Below are positions 1 to 9,500 of a stretch of 37,008 nt of DNA, one piece after another (positions within the stretch are counted from its first letter, which is position 1; the number at the start of each line of letters is the position of its first letter). Both the position numbers and the translations under genes were made by a program. The stretch spans positions 1 through 37,008 of the forward strand of contig CACZEL010000031.1 in the NCBI GenBank assembly GCA_902780235.1, in the 5' to 3' direction. Origin of the DNA: an uncultured Bacteroidales bacterium (lineage in GTDB: Bacteria > Bacteroidota > Bacteroidia > Bacteroidales > Paludibacteraceae). The notes below the pieces were generated by a model. The model saw nothing but the letters and a program-made list of their open reading frames with translations, had not been told where the DNA came from and ran no database searches.

Positions 1-1191
1 TTCCCTTACCAACCATCCTCGGGTATTCATAGCTCCTCTCCGTACATCTTTATACCCTGCCTTCTTCATTATCATTCCAAGTCTGTTGAGCGGCATCGGC
101 TTCTTGATACTGCCTTTGATGACCAGTTTGTCGCTGATCTCGGCGGTGGTCATGAAGGTGCCGTACCCATCGGCAGGGATGTCGAAATAGACGGCGAGCA
201 GTTGCTCCTCGTTCTCCTGTGCCCGGAAATCATCATTATGCACCTCCAGCGCATCGATATCATCCAGATCGAACCAGTACTGAAAGCCCATGTCAATCAG
301 ATAGCGCGCCTGGGCATAGATCGCTTCGTACGGGAGGGTGATATAGAACGGATTGGCGATAGCCTCCACTTGGAACGGCAGCCACCGGCGGTTACCGGTG
401 AGGTCGGTGAGGAACTCCTGCTTGTTACCGGACGCGCAGAAAGAAGCCAGACGGATCCGACGCTCTTTGGTATATCCGTACGCAGCACGTTCCGACACGT
501 CCGAAGCGGTAATGACCGATTTCATGACATTCAGTTCCTTAGGTCCCATCGCATCTATCTCATCGAGCGCGATCAGCCCGTATTCGGCGATACGGAGCCG
601 TTCGTCTTTGTTGAGTTGGGTGCTGTTCGCCATCTTACAGCCGTAGGCACGCAGTTCAGGCGGCAGCAGGTGCTCCAACCATGTCGTCTTGAAGATGCCC
701 TGCCTGCCCACCAACACAAGCACCTGCTGGTTGACCACTTCGTCCTTCAGCCATGAGGCGACCATGGCTACAAACCATTTGATGAAACATTTGCGCCATA
801 AGTTCTGTTCCGCCTCGCCTCCGGCTACGGTCACCCGTTGGGCGAGCCAACTCAACACATCCGGTTGCCCGTCCTTCCATGGGGAACAGTTAAGCACGTA
901 CTCCCGCAGCGGATGCACGTCCGGGATGCGATGGGACTGCAGCACCGCCAGCACTTCCTTGGCCGCAATACTCAATCCGCTCTCCGCCGAACAATCGCAG
1001 ACGATGTCATTGATATCGCTCGTCGTTATATCCCGCCAGCCCGCGTTCATCATTCCATCATTCAGTGCGTCAGCACGGCTCATTCCATCATTGATTTGAA
1101 CTTTGTTCGAAATCAGGTCATGCCGCAACCGCCCGAACTGCACGAGGTTCTCCTGTATGTAATCACATACGATCTGTTGTCTATTAGCCAT
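1..1191 (-). CDS. VapE-like P-loop ATPase (virulence-associated E family), 3' end cut by the window
   Basis: Read on the minus strand, 397 codons stay open from ATG 1191 to base 1, so the C terminus lies outside the window. An in-frame TAA sits four codons upstream, which fixes this ATG. The Walker A motif GRQGIFKT lies near residues 161-169 and the Walker B motif LIALDEID near 206-213. Next come a polar segment with a conserved-looking GNRRWLPF and a basic C-terminal part. This order matches the virulence-associated E / DUF3987-type helicase-primase ATPases found in prophages and integrative elements. A 13-bp direct repeat (1050-1062 and 1080-1092) lies 30 bp apart in frame and gives the duplicated NDGM near residues 34-47. 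The gene diverges from the ATPase gene at 1419. A role in replication of a mobile element is inferred from the family, because no integrase is visible here. Confidence 0.8.
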   Translation of the reverse strand, partial: MANRQQIVCDYIQENLVQFGRLRHDLISNKVQINDGMSRADALNDGMMNAGWRDITTSDINDIVCDCSAESGLSIAAKEVLAVLQSHRIPDVHPLREYVLNCSPWKDGQPDVLSWLAQRVTVAGGEAEQNLWRKCFIKWFVAMVASWLKDEVVNQQVLVLVGRQGIFKTTWLEHLLPPELRAYGCKMANSTQLNKDERLRIAEYGLIALDEIDAMGPKELNVMKSVITASDVSERAAYGYTKERRIRLASFCASGNKQEFLTDLTGNRRWLPFQVEAIANPFYITLPYEAIYAQARYLIDMGFQYWFDLDDIDALEVHNDDFRAQENEEQLLAVYFDIPADGYGTFMTTAEISDKLVIKGSIKKPMPLNRLGMIMKKAGYKDVRRGAMNTRGWLVRE

Positions 1192-1311
1192 ATCATTTAC
1201 GATTTATTGACTTTGTACATAGTTACTTTGTCGCTCGAAATGTTTTCGTGTTGGACTACTGATTAAAATAATTTGCATATAGATAATTAACTCATAATAA
1301 GCATTTTACAC

Positions 1312-1341
1312 ATCACACAACTTTGTATCACACAACTTTGT
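1312..1341. repeat. Tandem 15-bp direct repeat upstream of the ATPase promoter
   Basis: ATCACACAACTTTGT occurs twice head to tail (1312-1326 and 1327-1341), ending 10 bp before the -33 box of the plus-strand promoter. It lies in the divergent intergenic region between the VapE-like and ATPase genes. The position suits an activator or repressor site, but that role is inference. Confidence 0.6.
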
Positions 1342-1351
1342 GTTAGATTTA

Positions 1352-1383
1352 TTTGCATATATCAAAAAAAAGTTGTACCTTTG
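1352..1383 (+). promoter_or_regulatory. Bacteroidota promoter for the ATPase gene
   Basis: The -33 box TTTG is at 1352-1355 and the -7 box TACCTTTG at 1376-1383, with a 20-bp spacer. Transcription would start near 1390. That places an in-frame upstream start at 1353 inside the promoter and supports ATG 1419 as the real start. The spacer begins CATATATCAAA, as in four other promoters of this window. Confidence 0.85.
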
Positions 1384-1418
1384 CAGCAAATTTTGAAAAA
1401 CGAAAATTATACTACGCT

Positions 1419-2567
1419 ATGAAATCCACTCACAATGAACTGCAAAAACCATTTGTTTTTGGTCAAGCAATAGGTGTAAACCACTTTATTGGTCGTGAAC
1501 GCGAGTTAAAACGTTTAACCGCCAATTTCTCGCATGGCATCAACACGATTCTGATGGCTCCCCGTAGGTGGGGTAAAACCTCTCTGGTAAAACGGACGAT
1601 GTCCGAAATCAAAAATGATTACATAAAGGTCATATACATCGATGCTTATTTTTGTCGGAACGAATATGATTTCTACAATCATTTCGCTGAGTGTATTCTC
1701 CATCAGACCAACTCAAAGTTTGAGCAGTGGGCAGAAACAGCCGGTGAGTTTCTTATGCGCTTGACACCAAAAATTTCGTACAATCTTCCTTCTGCTGAAG
1801 AGTATTCCGTATCATTAGGGATAACTCCCCGCACCCACCAACCGGAGGAGATTCTTCAATTGCCGGAGATCATCGCGCAACGGAAAAACATCCATTTAAT
1901 GATTTGCATAGATGAGTTCCAACAAATAGGCGAATTTACGGATAGCATGACCGTGCAAAAGCGCATGCGGAGTGTTTGGCAACATCAAGAACATGTTAAC
2001 TACTGTTTATTTGGTAGTAAAAAACATCTACTACAAAATATGTTTCTCAAAAGTAGTTATCCTTTCTATAAATTCGGCGATATTATACCTTTGGATCCTA
2101 TTGAGGAAAAAACATGGTTGCCATACCTACAACAAGGATTTAAATCGTGGGGTAAAAATATCTCCGAAGATATAGCACGCCAATTATGCCAAAAGGTTCA
2201 ATTACATCCTTCTTATATACAGCAATTAGCATGGCTGACGCTGCTCAATACGGATTCAGAAGCAACTGAGAGTACCCTGCTGCAAGGATTGGACGATCTT
2301 ATTAATGAGAATAGCGCACTTTTCATTCAACAGACAGAGCACTTGACACCCTATCAACTGAATTTTCTATATGCAATGCTGGACGGAATAACATCTGATT
2401 TCGCAAAAGAAGATATCCGTGAGCAGTATCAATTGGGTTCATATAGTAATATAGCACGTATTAAGACCGCACTTATCGAAAAGGAACTGATTGATACTTA
2501 TAAAGGCGCAGTCGTTTTTGCCGATCCCGTCTTCGTCCTATGGATGCGAAGAAATATGAATCAGTAA
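1419..2567 (+). CDS. AAA/STAND-type ATPase (archaeal-ATPase-like, winged-helix C terminus)
   Basis: This 382-aa protein starts at the first ATG downstream of the mapped promoter. It opens with a conserved-looking NHFIGRERELK near residue 21, then the P-loop APRRWGKTS at about 48-56. A Walker B strand MICIDEFQQ lies near 160. A C-terminal region of about 140 residues looks like a helical lid plus winged helix (TPYQLNFLYAM to the end). This layout is typical of the many standalone COG1672-like ATPases in Bacteroidales. Their cellular role is poorly known, and defence, DNA-binding or STAND-type signalling have all been suggested. It is the only plus-strand protein gene I can support here and has no operon partner. 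The assignment to the P-loop family is firm, but no function can be given. Confidence 0.88.
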   Translation: MKSTHNELQKPFVFGQAIGVNHFIGRERELKRLTANFSHGINTILMAPRRWGKTSLVKRTMSEIKNDYIKVIYIDAYFCRNEYDFYNHFAECILHQTNSKFEQWAETAGEFLMRLTPKISYNLPSAEEYSVSLGITPRTHQPEEILQLPEIIAQRKNIHLMICIDEFQQIGEFTDSMTVQKRMRSVWQHQEHVNYCLFGSKKHLLQNMFLKSSYPFYKFGDIIPLDPIEEKTWLPYLQQGFKSWGKNISEDIARQLCQKVQLHPSYIQQLAWLTLLNTDSEATESTLLQGLDDLINENSALFIQQTEHLTPYQLNFLYAMLDGITSDFAKEDIREQYQLGSYSNIARIKTALIEKELIDTYKGAVVFADPVFVLWMRRNMNQ

Positions 2568-2702
2568 TCCAATACGTCAAAGAGCAATTTATTTTATGAT
2601 TTTGTAATCCGCTGCAAAGGTACTGCTTTTTAGCGAAACGCATAGCCCGCAATGACGGGTCGTTAGTACTAACTGGATATATAACGCAAAAAAGTCGATT
2701 TA

Positions 2703-2739
2703 CAGTTGAAATGTATTCAAAAATTCAAGATTTCAACTG
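2703..2739. other. Inverted repeat downstream of the ATPase gene
   Basis: CAGTTGAAAT (2703-2712) and ATTTCAACTG (2730-2739) form a perfect 10-bp stem with a 17-nt loop, about 135 bp after the ATPase stop. No T-tract follows, so it is a poor intrinsic terminator. It may be a protein site or a weak terminator. Confidence 0.45.
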
Positions 2740-2760
2740 ATTATCGGCGTATTTCTTAAG

Positions 2761-2866
2761 ATATTTTCCGAAATCTAATCGAAATTACATACATTTCGGA
2801 AAATATCAATACAAAATTACATTATTTTTTCCGAAATCTCATTTTTTTCTTGTACATTTCGGAAAT
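2761..2866. promoter_or_regulatory. Cluster of four palindromic operator-like sites, ATTTC(C/G)GAAAT
   Basis: Four near-identical 11-mers lie at 2764-2774, 2793-2803, 2827-2837 and 2856-2866. Each is palindromic around a central C or G, and they alternate in orientation. The first two extend into a perfect 14-bp inverted repeat (2761-2774 with 2793-2806). The fourth falls in the spacer of the promoter at 2849-2880. A repeated palindrome overlapping a promoter is the usual layout of a dimeric repressor site. The regulator is unknown. Confidence 0.65.
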
Positions 2867-2880
2867 TATTCGTATCTTTG
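2849..2880 (+). promoter_or_regulatory. Plus-strand promoter without a recognisable downstream gene
   Basis: The -33 box CTTG (2849-2852, one mismatch) and the -7 box TATCTTTG (2873-2880) have a 20-bp spacer that contains one operator palindrome. Transcription would begin near 2887. The only sizeable thing downstream on this strand before the hairpin at 3011 is a 23-codon reading frame (2937-3008). Confidence 0.6.
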
Positions 2881-2886
2881 AAGCGG

Positions 2887-3043
2887 TTTTTTGGAAGAAA
2901 AAGTGTTGAGTATTTGACAAAAATCATTTTATTTATATGCGATTTTTGATAAAAAGCCAATACTTTTTGCCATTAAAACGAGTAATATTCATCTTTATTC
3001 ACGAATAAGCAAATGCCGCCCCTCATCTGGGCGGCATTTGTGA
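2887..3043 (+). ncRNA. Possible short transcript (about 155 nt) of unknown function
   Basis: This is inferred only from the promoter at 2849-2880 and the strong hairpin at 3011-3039. A 23-codon frame starting MRFLIKSQYF lies inside it at 2937-3008, with no clear ribosome site. It could be a small RNA, a tiny peptide gene, or the leader of a gene that has been lost. Nothing in the sequence resembles a named RNA family. Confidence 0.25.
3011..3039. terminator. Hairpin terminator between convergent transcripts
   Basis: AAATGCCGCCC (3011-3021) pairs perfectly with GGGCGGCATTT (3029-3039), giving an 11-bp stem and a 7-nt loop. It lies 15 bp beyond the stop of the minus-strand HTH-like gene and at the end of the proposed plus-strand transcript. 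Neither strand has a long T-tract, so strength and direction are uncertain. Confidence 0.6.
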
Positions 3044-3053
3044 GAATAGACTG

Positions 3054-3272
3054 CTATGCGATTGGAGAATCCATAAATGCGATAGCTCGTTGAATTGTAC
3101 TCTTCGTTGCTGTAAAATAGTACGAAATTTCCACGTTACTCATCTCCGGATGGGCCAAATGGAAGGCATAGTACTCCATCCAACCGGATAAATGAACGGG
3201 AAGTCCCAACTCGAAGAGAATGCTCAGTTCTCCACTTTCTTTTTTTTTGAGCAAATACTGATATTTATTCAT
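3054..3272 (-). CDS. Small HTH-like protein, 72 aa
   Basis: The frame is open from 3365, but the upstream ATG at 3363-3365 lies in the loop of the terminator of repeat copy 1, and the first 31 codons are repeat sequence. ATG 3272, immediately after the repeat cruciform, is therefore preferred. The protein begins MNKYQYLLKKKESGEL. It ends with a segment (NVEISYYFTATKSTIQRA, about residues 47-64) whose spacing resembles a helix-turn-helix of small phage or plasmid DNA-binding proteins. That fold is inferred by eye, with no family recognised. A run of nine A bases near the 5' end of the gene is a possible slippage site. No promoter of the local type precedes it, so it may depend on readthrough from the unit upstream. 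Confidence 0.55.
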   Translation of the reverse strand: MNKYQYLLKKKESGELSILFELGLPVHLSGWMEYYAFHLAHPEMSNVEISYYFTATKSTIQRAIAFMDSPIA

Positions 3273-3348
3273 AAAGTACACCGGAAGGCGGGATTTCTCA
3301 GTGGACGACGTGTCCACGAGTGTGCCTCCGGCATACTTACGAAAAAAA

Positions 3349-3378
3349 GAGACGGTAACCCGCATGGATTACCGCCTC
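3349..3378 (-). terminator. Intrinsic terminator in repeat copy 1
   Basis: On the minus strand GAGGCGGTAATCC pairs with GGGTTACCGTCTC (13 bp, two G-U pairs) around a 4-nt loop, followed by TTTTTTT. The stem and T-tract are textbook. It would end transcripts from the 2648-aa gene and the peptide frame. Confidence 0.85.
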
Positions 3379-3419
3379 GATTGATATAGATAGCCTAAGG
3401 GCTATGAATGACAGGGGAT

Positions 3420-3494
3420 TTAGATACCGCTGCCGGGATCGCCGCCACCGATAGGATCACCACTACCAATAGCCGCTCCGCTAACGGACTGCAT
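3420..3494 (-). CDS. 24-aa glycine/proline-rich peptide in repeat copy 1
   Basis: ATG 3494 to TAA 3420 encodes a peptide starting MQSVSGAAIG and ending GGGDPGSGI. Copy 3 (13551-13625) encodes exactly the same peptide with no base change, although the DNA just upstream differs by a 5-bp insertion. The frame is followed by a hairpin and a strong terminator. No consensus promoter or Shine-Dalgarno site precedes it, so it may be made from readthrough of the gene before it or may not be translated. No family recognised. The GG and GDP motifs recall small secreted peptides of Bacteroidales, but that is only a resemblance. Confidence 0.4.
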   Translation of the reverse strand: MQSVSGAAIGSGDPIGGGDPGSGI

Positions 3495-3568
3495 GATAAA
3501 TTCACAAATTAATCGAATTAAACGAATCTTTTTCTTTTAGTCCAAAATTGCCAAAAATATTCCAAAAA

Positions 3569-6500
3569 TTATTTAACAATCTGACCCTGTGCATTGTATT
3601 TCACACCATTCTTGATGATGTAGAGAACACCGTTCTCCATCAGCTTTGTACCTTGTACATTGTCGCCTTGTACATTCTCCACTCCTGTCAGTATCTGTGC
3701 AGGTCCGCCGATATGCGCAGGCATACCGCGACGTACCGGCATTCCGGCAGACTGACCGGCATCCACGTTAACAGTGAAGTATGCACGGAACGGCTTGAGC
3801 GGGTTGTTGGTGTTCGGCCACATGAGCGTGTTGTTAGCCATAAGGAAGAGGTGACCGCCGTTGAAGTCCAGTCCTTCCTGAGCACCCAGTACTATCGGCT
3901 GGAACGTACCCTTGAAGGTCACGCCCTTGATGGTAACTGCTTGGTCGTCCAAGTCCGCGTTGTTGATCGTTACATTGACAAAGTCGAGGTCATCGAGTTG
4001 CGAAGCCGCACTGAATTTCACAAGGTACGGGCGACCAGCTACGATCTCATGTTTCTCTTCGCTTGTGTAGAGGTAGAGTTCGTCATTGGTGACGTCAACG
4101 TCAACAAACTCATAGATCTCCACGCCGTTGAGCGAGCTGTTGGCAATCTGGTCAGCATCCATGTTGAACGGCAAGCAGAGCGTGTTGTACATATTGTTCA
4201 ATACCGGACGGTCGATGGTCAAATCCTGTACCGTCTGTCCATCATACGTGGTCAAGAAAGCAGTTACTTGGTCTGCATCGTTCGGATCACCGATGACAAC
4301 TGCCGTTGTCGGAGCCGAAGCAGGATACGTTACCTCGATAAAGCTGTAATAGTCGTTTGTTCCGCAGGTCACATTACCGTCAGCGAGATAATAGGTCTCA
4401 TTACCCGAATAGGTGTGTACATCTACCGTCATGCCCTCTTTGTACGGATAAGTGAAAATGGTACCTACTCTCACTTGTGCCCACTCGGTAGTAGGCTGAG
4501 GTGCGAACTTACCGGAAGTAGCATCGATGGCAAGTTTGACATCAACGGTCTTGTCGCCGATGGTAGCCTGAGCAACCAACAGACCGGAAGTACCTTCATA
4601 GGACGTGGTCGGAGCACCGTTGTCTCCACCGAAATACCATTTAACGTTCACATCGGTACTTGCATTGAGCAGGTCAGCCTCATTAGCCGTGAAGACCGGA
4701 GTCAGCACTACGTCGTTAGCCGGAGTGAAGGACTCGCCGATAGGATAGGTGTTCACACCGTCCGACCAACCGGTCAGGGTGTAACCCTCTTTGTACATCG
4801 TCTTGTTCAACGGCATGGTGATGCCCTCACCGACTGTAACGTCCACAGCTGCCGGAACAGAACCCTCTGCATCGCTCAAAGCGAACGATACCTGATAAGC
4901 GGTGACAGCCTCTAACTTCATGTACGGAGTATATTGACCGCAATCAATCGTGATCGTTTGGTCTTGATCGACGTCAAAGATCATCGATACGATGTTATTT
5001 GCCGGATCCTGATGGTAGCACTTGTCGTTCTCTGCCAGTTTTTGGTTGAACGAAGCCAACTCTACATTCGTCTCGCTCATCACGTTACCTGCGCCGTTCC
5101 CATATCCACAAGCGCCGAGCGTGAGACGATATTTACCTGCTTTTACCGGAACTGTTGCTTCCACGTTCTGATAGCCATGCTGACCGTCATGGAACGAGCC
5201 GGCAATAACCGTACCTTCCGGTTTTGCACCGCTGATCATACCGTACGGATCGCTCTGGAAGTTAATCTCAAAGTCCGTGAATGCAGGAACAGCTGCCATC
5301 TTCTCAATAGAGAAGAACGGAGTATATTCAGCACCATAAACCTTGATGATCTGGTCGCTCGGTACATTGAAGATAGCACCTACGACGTTCGTAGCGGTAT
5401 TCTGGTGATAGCACGTACCGTTGTTTGTCTCCAAAGTAGCGTAAGTATAGGAATTATCCTCAGTCTTAATAGTAGCATCCTGATTGCTGTAGGAACAAGT
5501 ACCCATCATCACTTTGTAGTTACCGGCTGTTACCGGAATCGTGATTACCGGCAGACGATAACCGTGTTGAGCGTCACCGGTATTCATCGAACCTTCCACC
5601 AATACACCAGCGGGCAGGTCACCGCCACCTACTACCGTATAAGGATCACTCATGAAATCAATAGCAAAGTCTGCATCAATATAGCTCGGTGCCGGAGCAC
5701 TCGAAGCCTCAATAGAGAAGTACGGAGTATATTCACCGCAGTCCACTATGATATTTTGGTCTTCCGGAAGAGTAAAGATCGCAGTAACGATATTATTCGT
5801 CGGATCCTGATGGTAGCACAAATCATTATCTGCCAAATGTTGGTTGAACGAAGCATAGGTAGTGCTACCGTTTTCATTTTGGATAGTACCATTGCCTAGA
5901 CCCCAACCGCAAGTACCCAAGGTTACTTTATAGGTACCTGCCTTTGCCGGAATAGTGATAATTACATTATAATAACCATGGTTGATATCCTTATTGGGTA
6001 TTCCTTCTACCAAAACACCCTCGGGCAGATCACCGCCGCCTACTACAATATAAGGATCGTTCATGAAGTTAATCGCAAAGTCCGCATCAATAAAGGTTGA
6101 ACTACCGCAATCACCGGGCAGGTCGCCAACGAAGGTGACGTTAACATCCGTAAGATCATAGCCGGTATTCCATTTGGTATTATACAGACTCAAATAGCAA
6201 TTTTTAACGTGACACTGGGTGATTTTATTTCCACTATTGAAATCATCGCAGTAACCATCCATCCAAACCAAATCATTCGGATTGGCATAGCAATACACAT
6301 TCGCGATGCTTTGGCACCCATAGAACACATTATTATAGATACTTACCACATTTGCAGGAATAGTAACCGACGTGAGAGCGGAATTATAGAACGCTTCTGT
6401 CTTGATGGTGGTCAGACTTGCAGGGAAATTTTCAGCCATATTAACGGAAGCGAGGTTCGTACATCCTCTGAATGCAGCACTTCCAATCGTAGTGATGCCT

Positions 6501-9500
6501 TCCGGCAGCACAACAGAGGTTATTTGAAGTTTTTCAGAACTCCACGGTGCTTCATTGTAACCACCCCAATCATCCATAACACCGGTACCTACACCGTCAT
6601 AGGAGATCGTAAGCACGCCGGCATTCAACTCCCAAGTCAAACCATCACCGCAAGAGTTAGCCGGAGTCGGTGCGGGAGTCGGAGCAGTTTCCGAAACAAG
6701 ACGAACGGAGTGACCTTCCTGAGGTTGGAATTGGGCATCTACCTGATTGAACCAATAACCCTCCCAGTTGTCGAAACCGTAGAAGACAGAGAACGCATAA
6801 TGAGAGAGTGCGTCCATCGTCGATGACCAATAAAAACCTTGCTCACCCACACCATACACACCAAATGCATCGCTCAGGCCTGCCGCAGGCAAAAAGACTG
6901 CGCCGGCAGCTTCGTATGCTGCCCATTCCGAACTGCTGATGACATTGTTGTTCCATGCGGTACGCTCGGTATTGATGGCCGTTCCATCATAGACATCGGG
7001 CAAAAGAATCAAACCTACTACACCGGCAACGGTGGCCGTACCATACTTACTGGAAGCACCGGTACGAGTATTGAACAGATAAGTCCACTCTTCGACAGTC
7101 AGCGTGCGCCAATTGCCTTCGATGTTATTACCCCATTCAGTATAGGTCGAATAATCTTCACTATCAGGATTATCACCTGTGCCCCAACTAAAGAGGTCGC
7201 GGTTATCGCTTGCCTGTGCGTTACCAATAATAGTCCATTGGTTCTCTGCGAAATGCCATCTATCTATATTACCTAAATACTGCAAGTTACCTTTCGAGAA
7301 ATAAACTACTTTACCGCCGTCAACCGTGAATGCGCCCGGCAGTTTGTCGCCATCTTGCGCAGGTGTCGGAGTCGGTTCAGGGAAGGCTTCTCCTAAACTG
7401 AATCTAATCCCAGTAACTTTGAAAATAGTGCTGGCGAAGTCAACACTGGTAGCCTCACCGACCCAACGATAACCTGTTGCTGTCTCCTGCCAAGCACAAC
7501 TTAATTCATTATGCTGATGCTTCTCGGATACTGTTATCTCAATGCAAAGTATGTTAGCGGAAGTACAAGAGAAAACGAAAGATTTCTCACTATTCATACC
7601 GTCAAATATGAAATGGTCATCAATATCAACATAGTGTGCGCGACCATCAACAGCCTTAAGGGAAATACTACCATTAGTGTAGGTCGCTTCGCCCCATTCA
7701 TCTGCATCAATAGTCTCCAAAATAGCCTCGTCCCATTCAACCGTACTGCTCACCGGAATCAATGCGGCATAGGCTGCTTCAGCTGCAAGCAGTGTGTTGT
7801 AGTTGGTTACATAGCCCTTTGCCTCAAGGGTAAGATTGCAATACTCACTGCGTGCATAATCAATTCTATGCTTGCATGCGGATGTGAACTCAACGTTACC
7901 GATATCGTTGATAGTTTCAATGACATAGTTAACGGATCCCAACATATAATACGTTGATTCAGCTTCCAAGTAGTCATTGTAGTTGGTTACTTGATCTCTT
8001 TGCTCTTCACTTAATGCGACATAGGCGTTATAAACCGCTTCAAGAGCGTTATAACACTCTTGGTTATAAACAACCGGATTCGGGATCGCGTTGATCAAAT
8101 CAATGACATTCTGAACCGCCGGATCTACTGCCGGAGTCGAACCGCCGCTGGTGTAGAAAATCTTGGATCCTGATGCCCATTCGAAAATATCCGCACGCGA
8201 AAAACCACCAAAGGGTACCGGATCGCCCCAGGCTCCGTTATGGAAGTAAGTAGCAGTCACTCCTTCATTTGTGCCAGCGTAAATCAAAACTACATCACCT
8301 GCAGGAACAGCGTCCCATGCCCCGGCTTCCTCTAAGGAAACGGCAACAAAACCGGGCAGATCTGAAATGGTTACCAGTGTTTGGTCATTCTCCCACGAAG
8401 CCGAAATTTGCAATTCCGTTACCTGTAATCCTGCCGGAGCGGGAGCGGGAGAGGGAGCAGTTTCCGAAACGAGACGAACGGACATACCCCAATAGCGAGG
8501 ACTTGTACCGATTCCTAAAGTGCTGCCTCCAACTACAATGCTTTGGGGATCTTCAGGTTCTCCGGAATATAGTGTTGAGGACCAATAGTTACCCATAATG
8601 GCAACATCAACAATTGCAAATTCATCACCAAAATTCTGACGAGAACCCGCCGAAGGTAAGAAAACACAACCCATACTCTCCAGAGTCGCCCAACCGGCTG
8701 TCGTACAAGTAGTTGGGTTTGAAGAGAAGAAACTGGGATTGATACTTCCCCATGTTACACCATCAATGGATTCGCCACCATCGTTAAAGTCATCCGGGAA
8801 GAGGATGATGCCTTTGATATCCTTTTGTGGAGCTGTACCATCCGTTAAGATCTGTGCGTTCGTATAACGGGGATAGTTTGTATAATTTGCCGAAGAAGAA
8901 CCCGGATTACGTTCTTGGAGGAGATATTGCCATTCATTGATGGTCAGTGTGCGCCAATCGGAACCCTTCTTCGCGCCCCAGTCTTTGAAATCACCACTAT
9001 AGTCAGCCTCGTTTATGCTGTTATTAATTCCGAAGTAGTTGTTGTCGGTTGAACTCCATGCAAATAAGTCCACAGGGCCGTTGGAAGAAACAGTGCCTCC
9101 ACCGTTGATGGCGTTGTTAGCAGCGCTATTACCAACATAATCCCATTGGTTTTCTGCAAAGCCCCAAGTCCATGTTGCACCATTATCAGCAGTAGTAGCC
9201 TGCAAGTTAGCCTTCGAGAAATAGACAACTTTGTCGCCTCCTACAGAGAAAGCTCCCGCTAACTTATCTCCATCACCCGAAGGAGTCGGAGTCGGTTCCG
9301 GATCTATCGCAGGAGTCGAATGCAAATCTGCGAAACCGGTTGAAGCATCTTCATCGAAAGTGATATTAAAGTCATCACCACCAGAATGCGTGTTATCAGT
9401 GAAGTAACATCCCCAATGACCACCTGCTTCAAAGAAGGCAGCGTGCTCCACAGGATTGTTCTCATTGGCGTACGCATAGAGCACACCGTATGCTACCGGC

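Larger units (their letters stand above)
3274..3563 (-). repeat. Structured repeat, copy 1 (full length)
   Basis: About 290 bp are nearly identical to 13406-13699, and the left half also matches 11893-12036. In minus-strand order it contains: an upstream AT-rich segment with 9-bp periodicity around TTTAATTCG, a 24-aa peptide frame (3420-3494), a short hairpin (ATAGCC/GGCTAT), a perfect intrinsic terminator (3349-3378), and an imperfect cruciform (3276-3336). In the cruciform, GTATGCCGGAGGC pairs with GCCTTCCGGTGTAC around an inner hairpin GTGGAC/GTCCAC. It sits 5 bp after the stop of the 2648-aa protein gene. Confidence 0.85.

Noticed and set aside
3276-3336. Integron attC site
   Set aside because: The imperfect palindrome and cassette-like layout are suggestive, but the attC core sites and any integrase gene are not visible.
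3273-3365. N-terminal extension of the small HTH-like protein from an ATG at 3365
   Set aside because: The ATG is in the loop of the repeat terminator and the codons are repeat sequence. The ATG at 3272 directly after the repeat is more plausible.
3548-4915. Long plus-strand open frames opposite the giant surface-protein gene (also 4934-5899, 6209-6826 and others)
   Set aside because: They lie fully antisense to a coding frame with clear domains. They have no promoter, no recognisable protein features and odd composition, so they are shadows.
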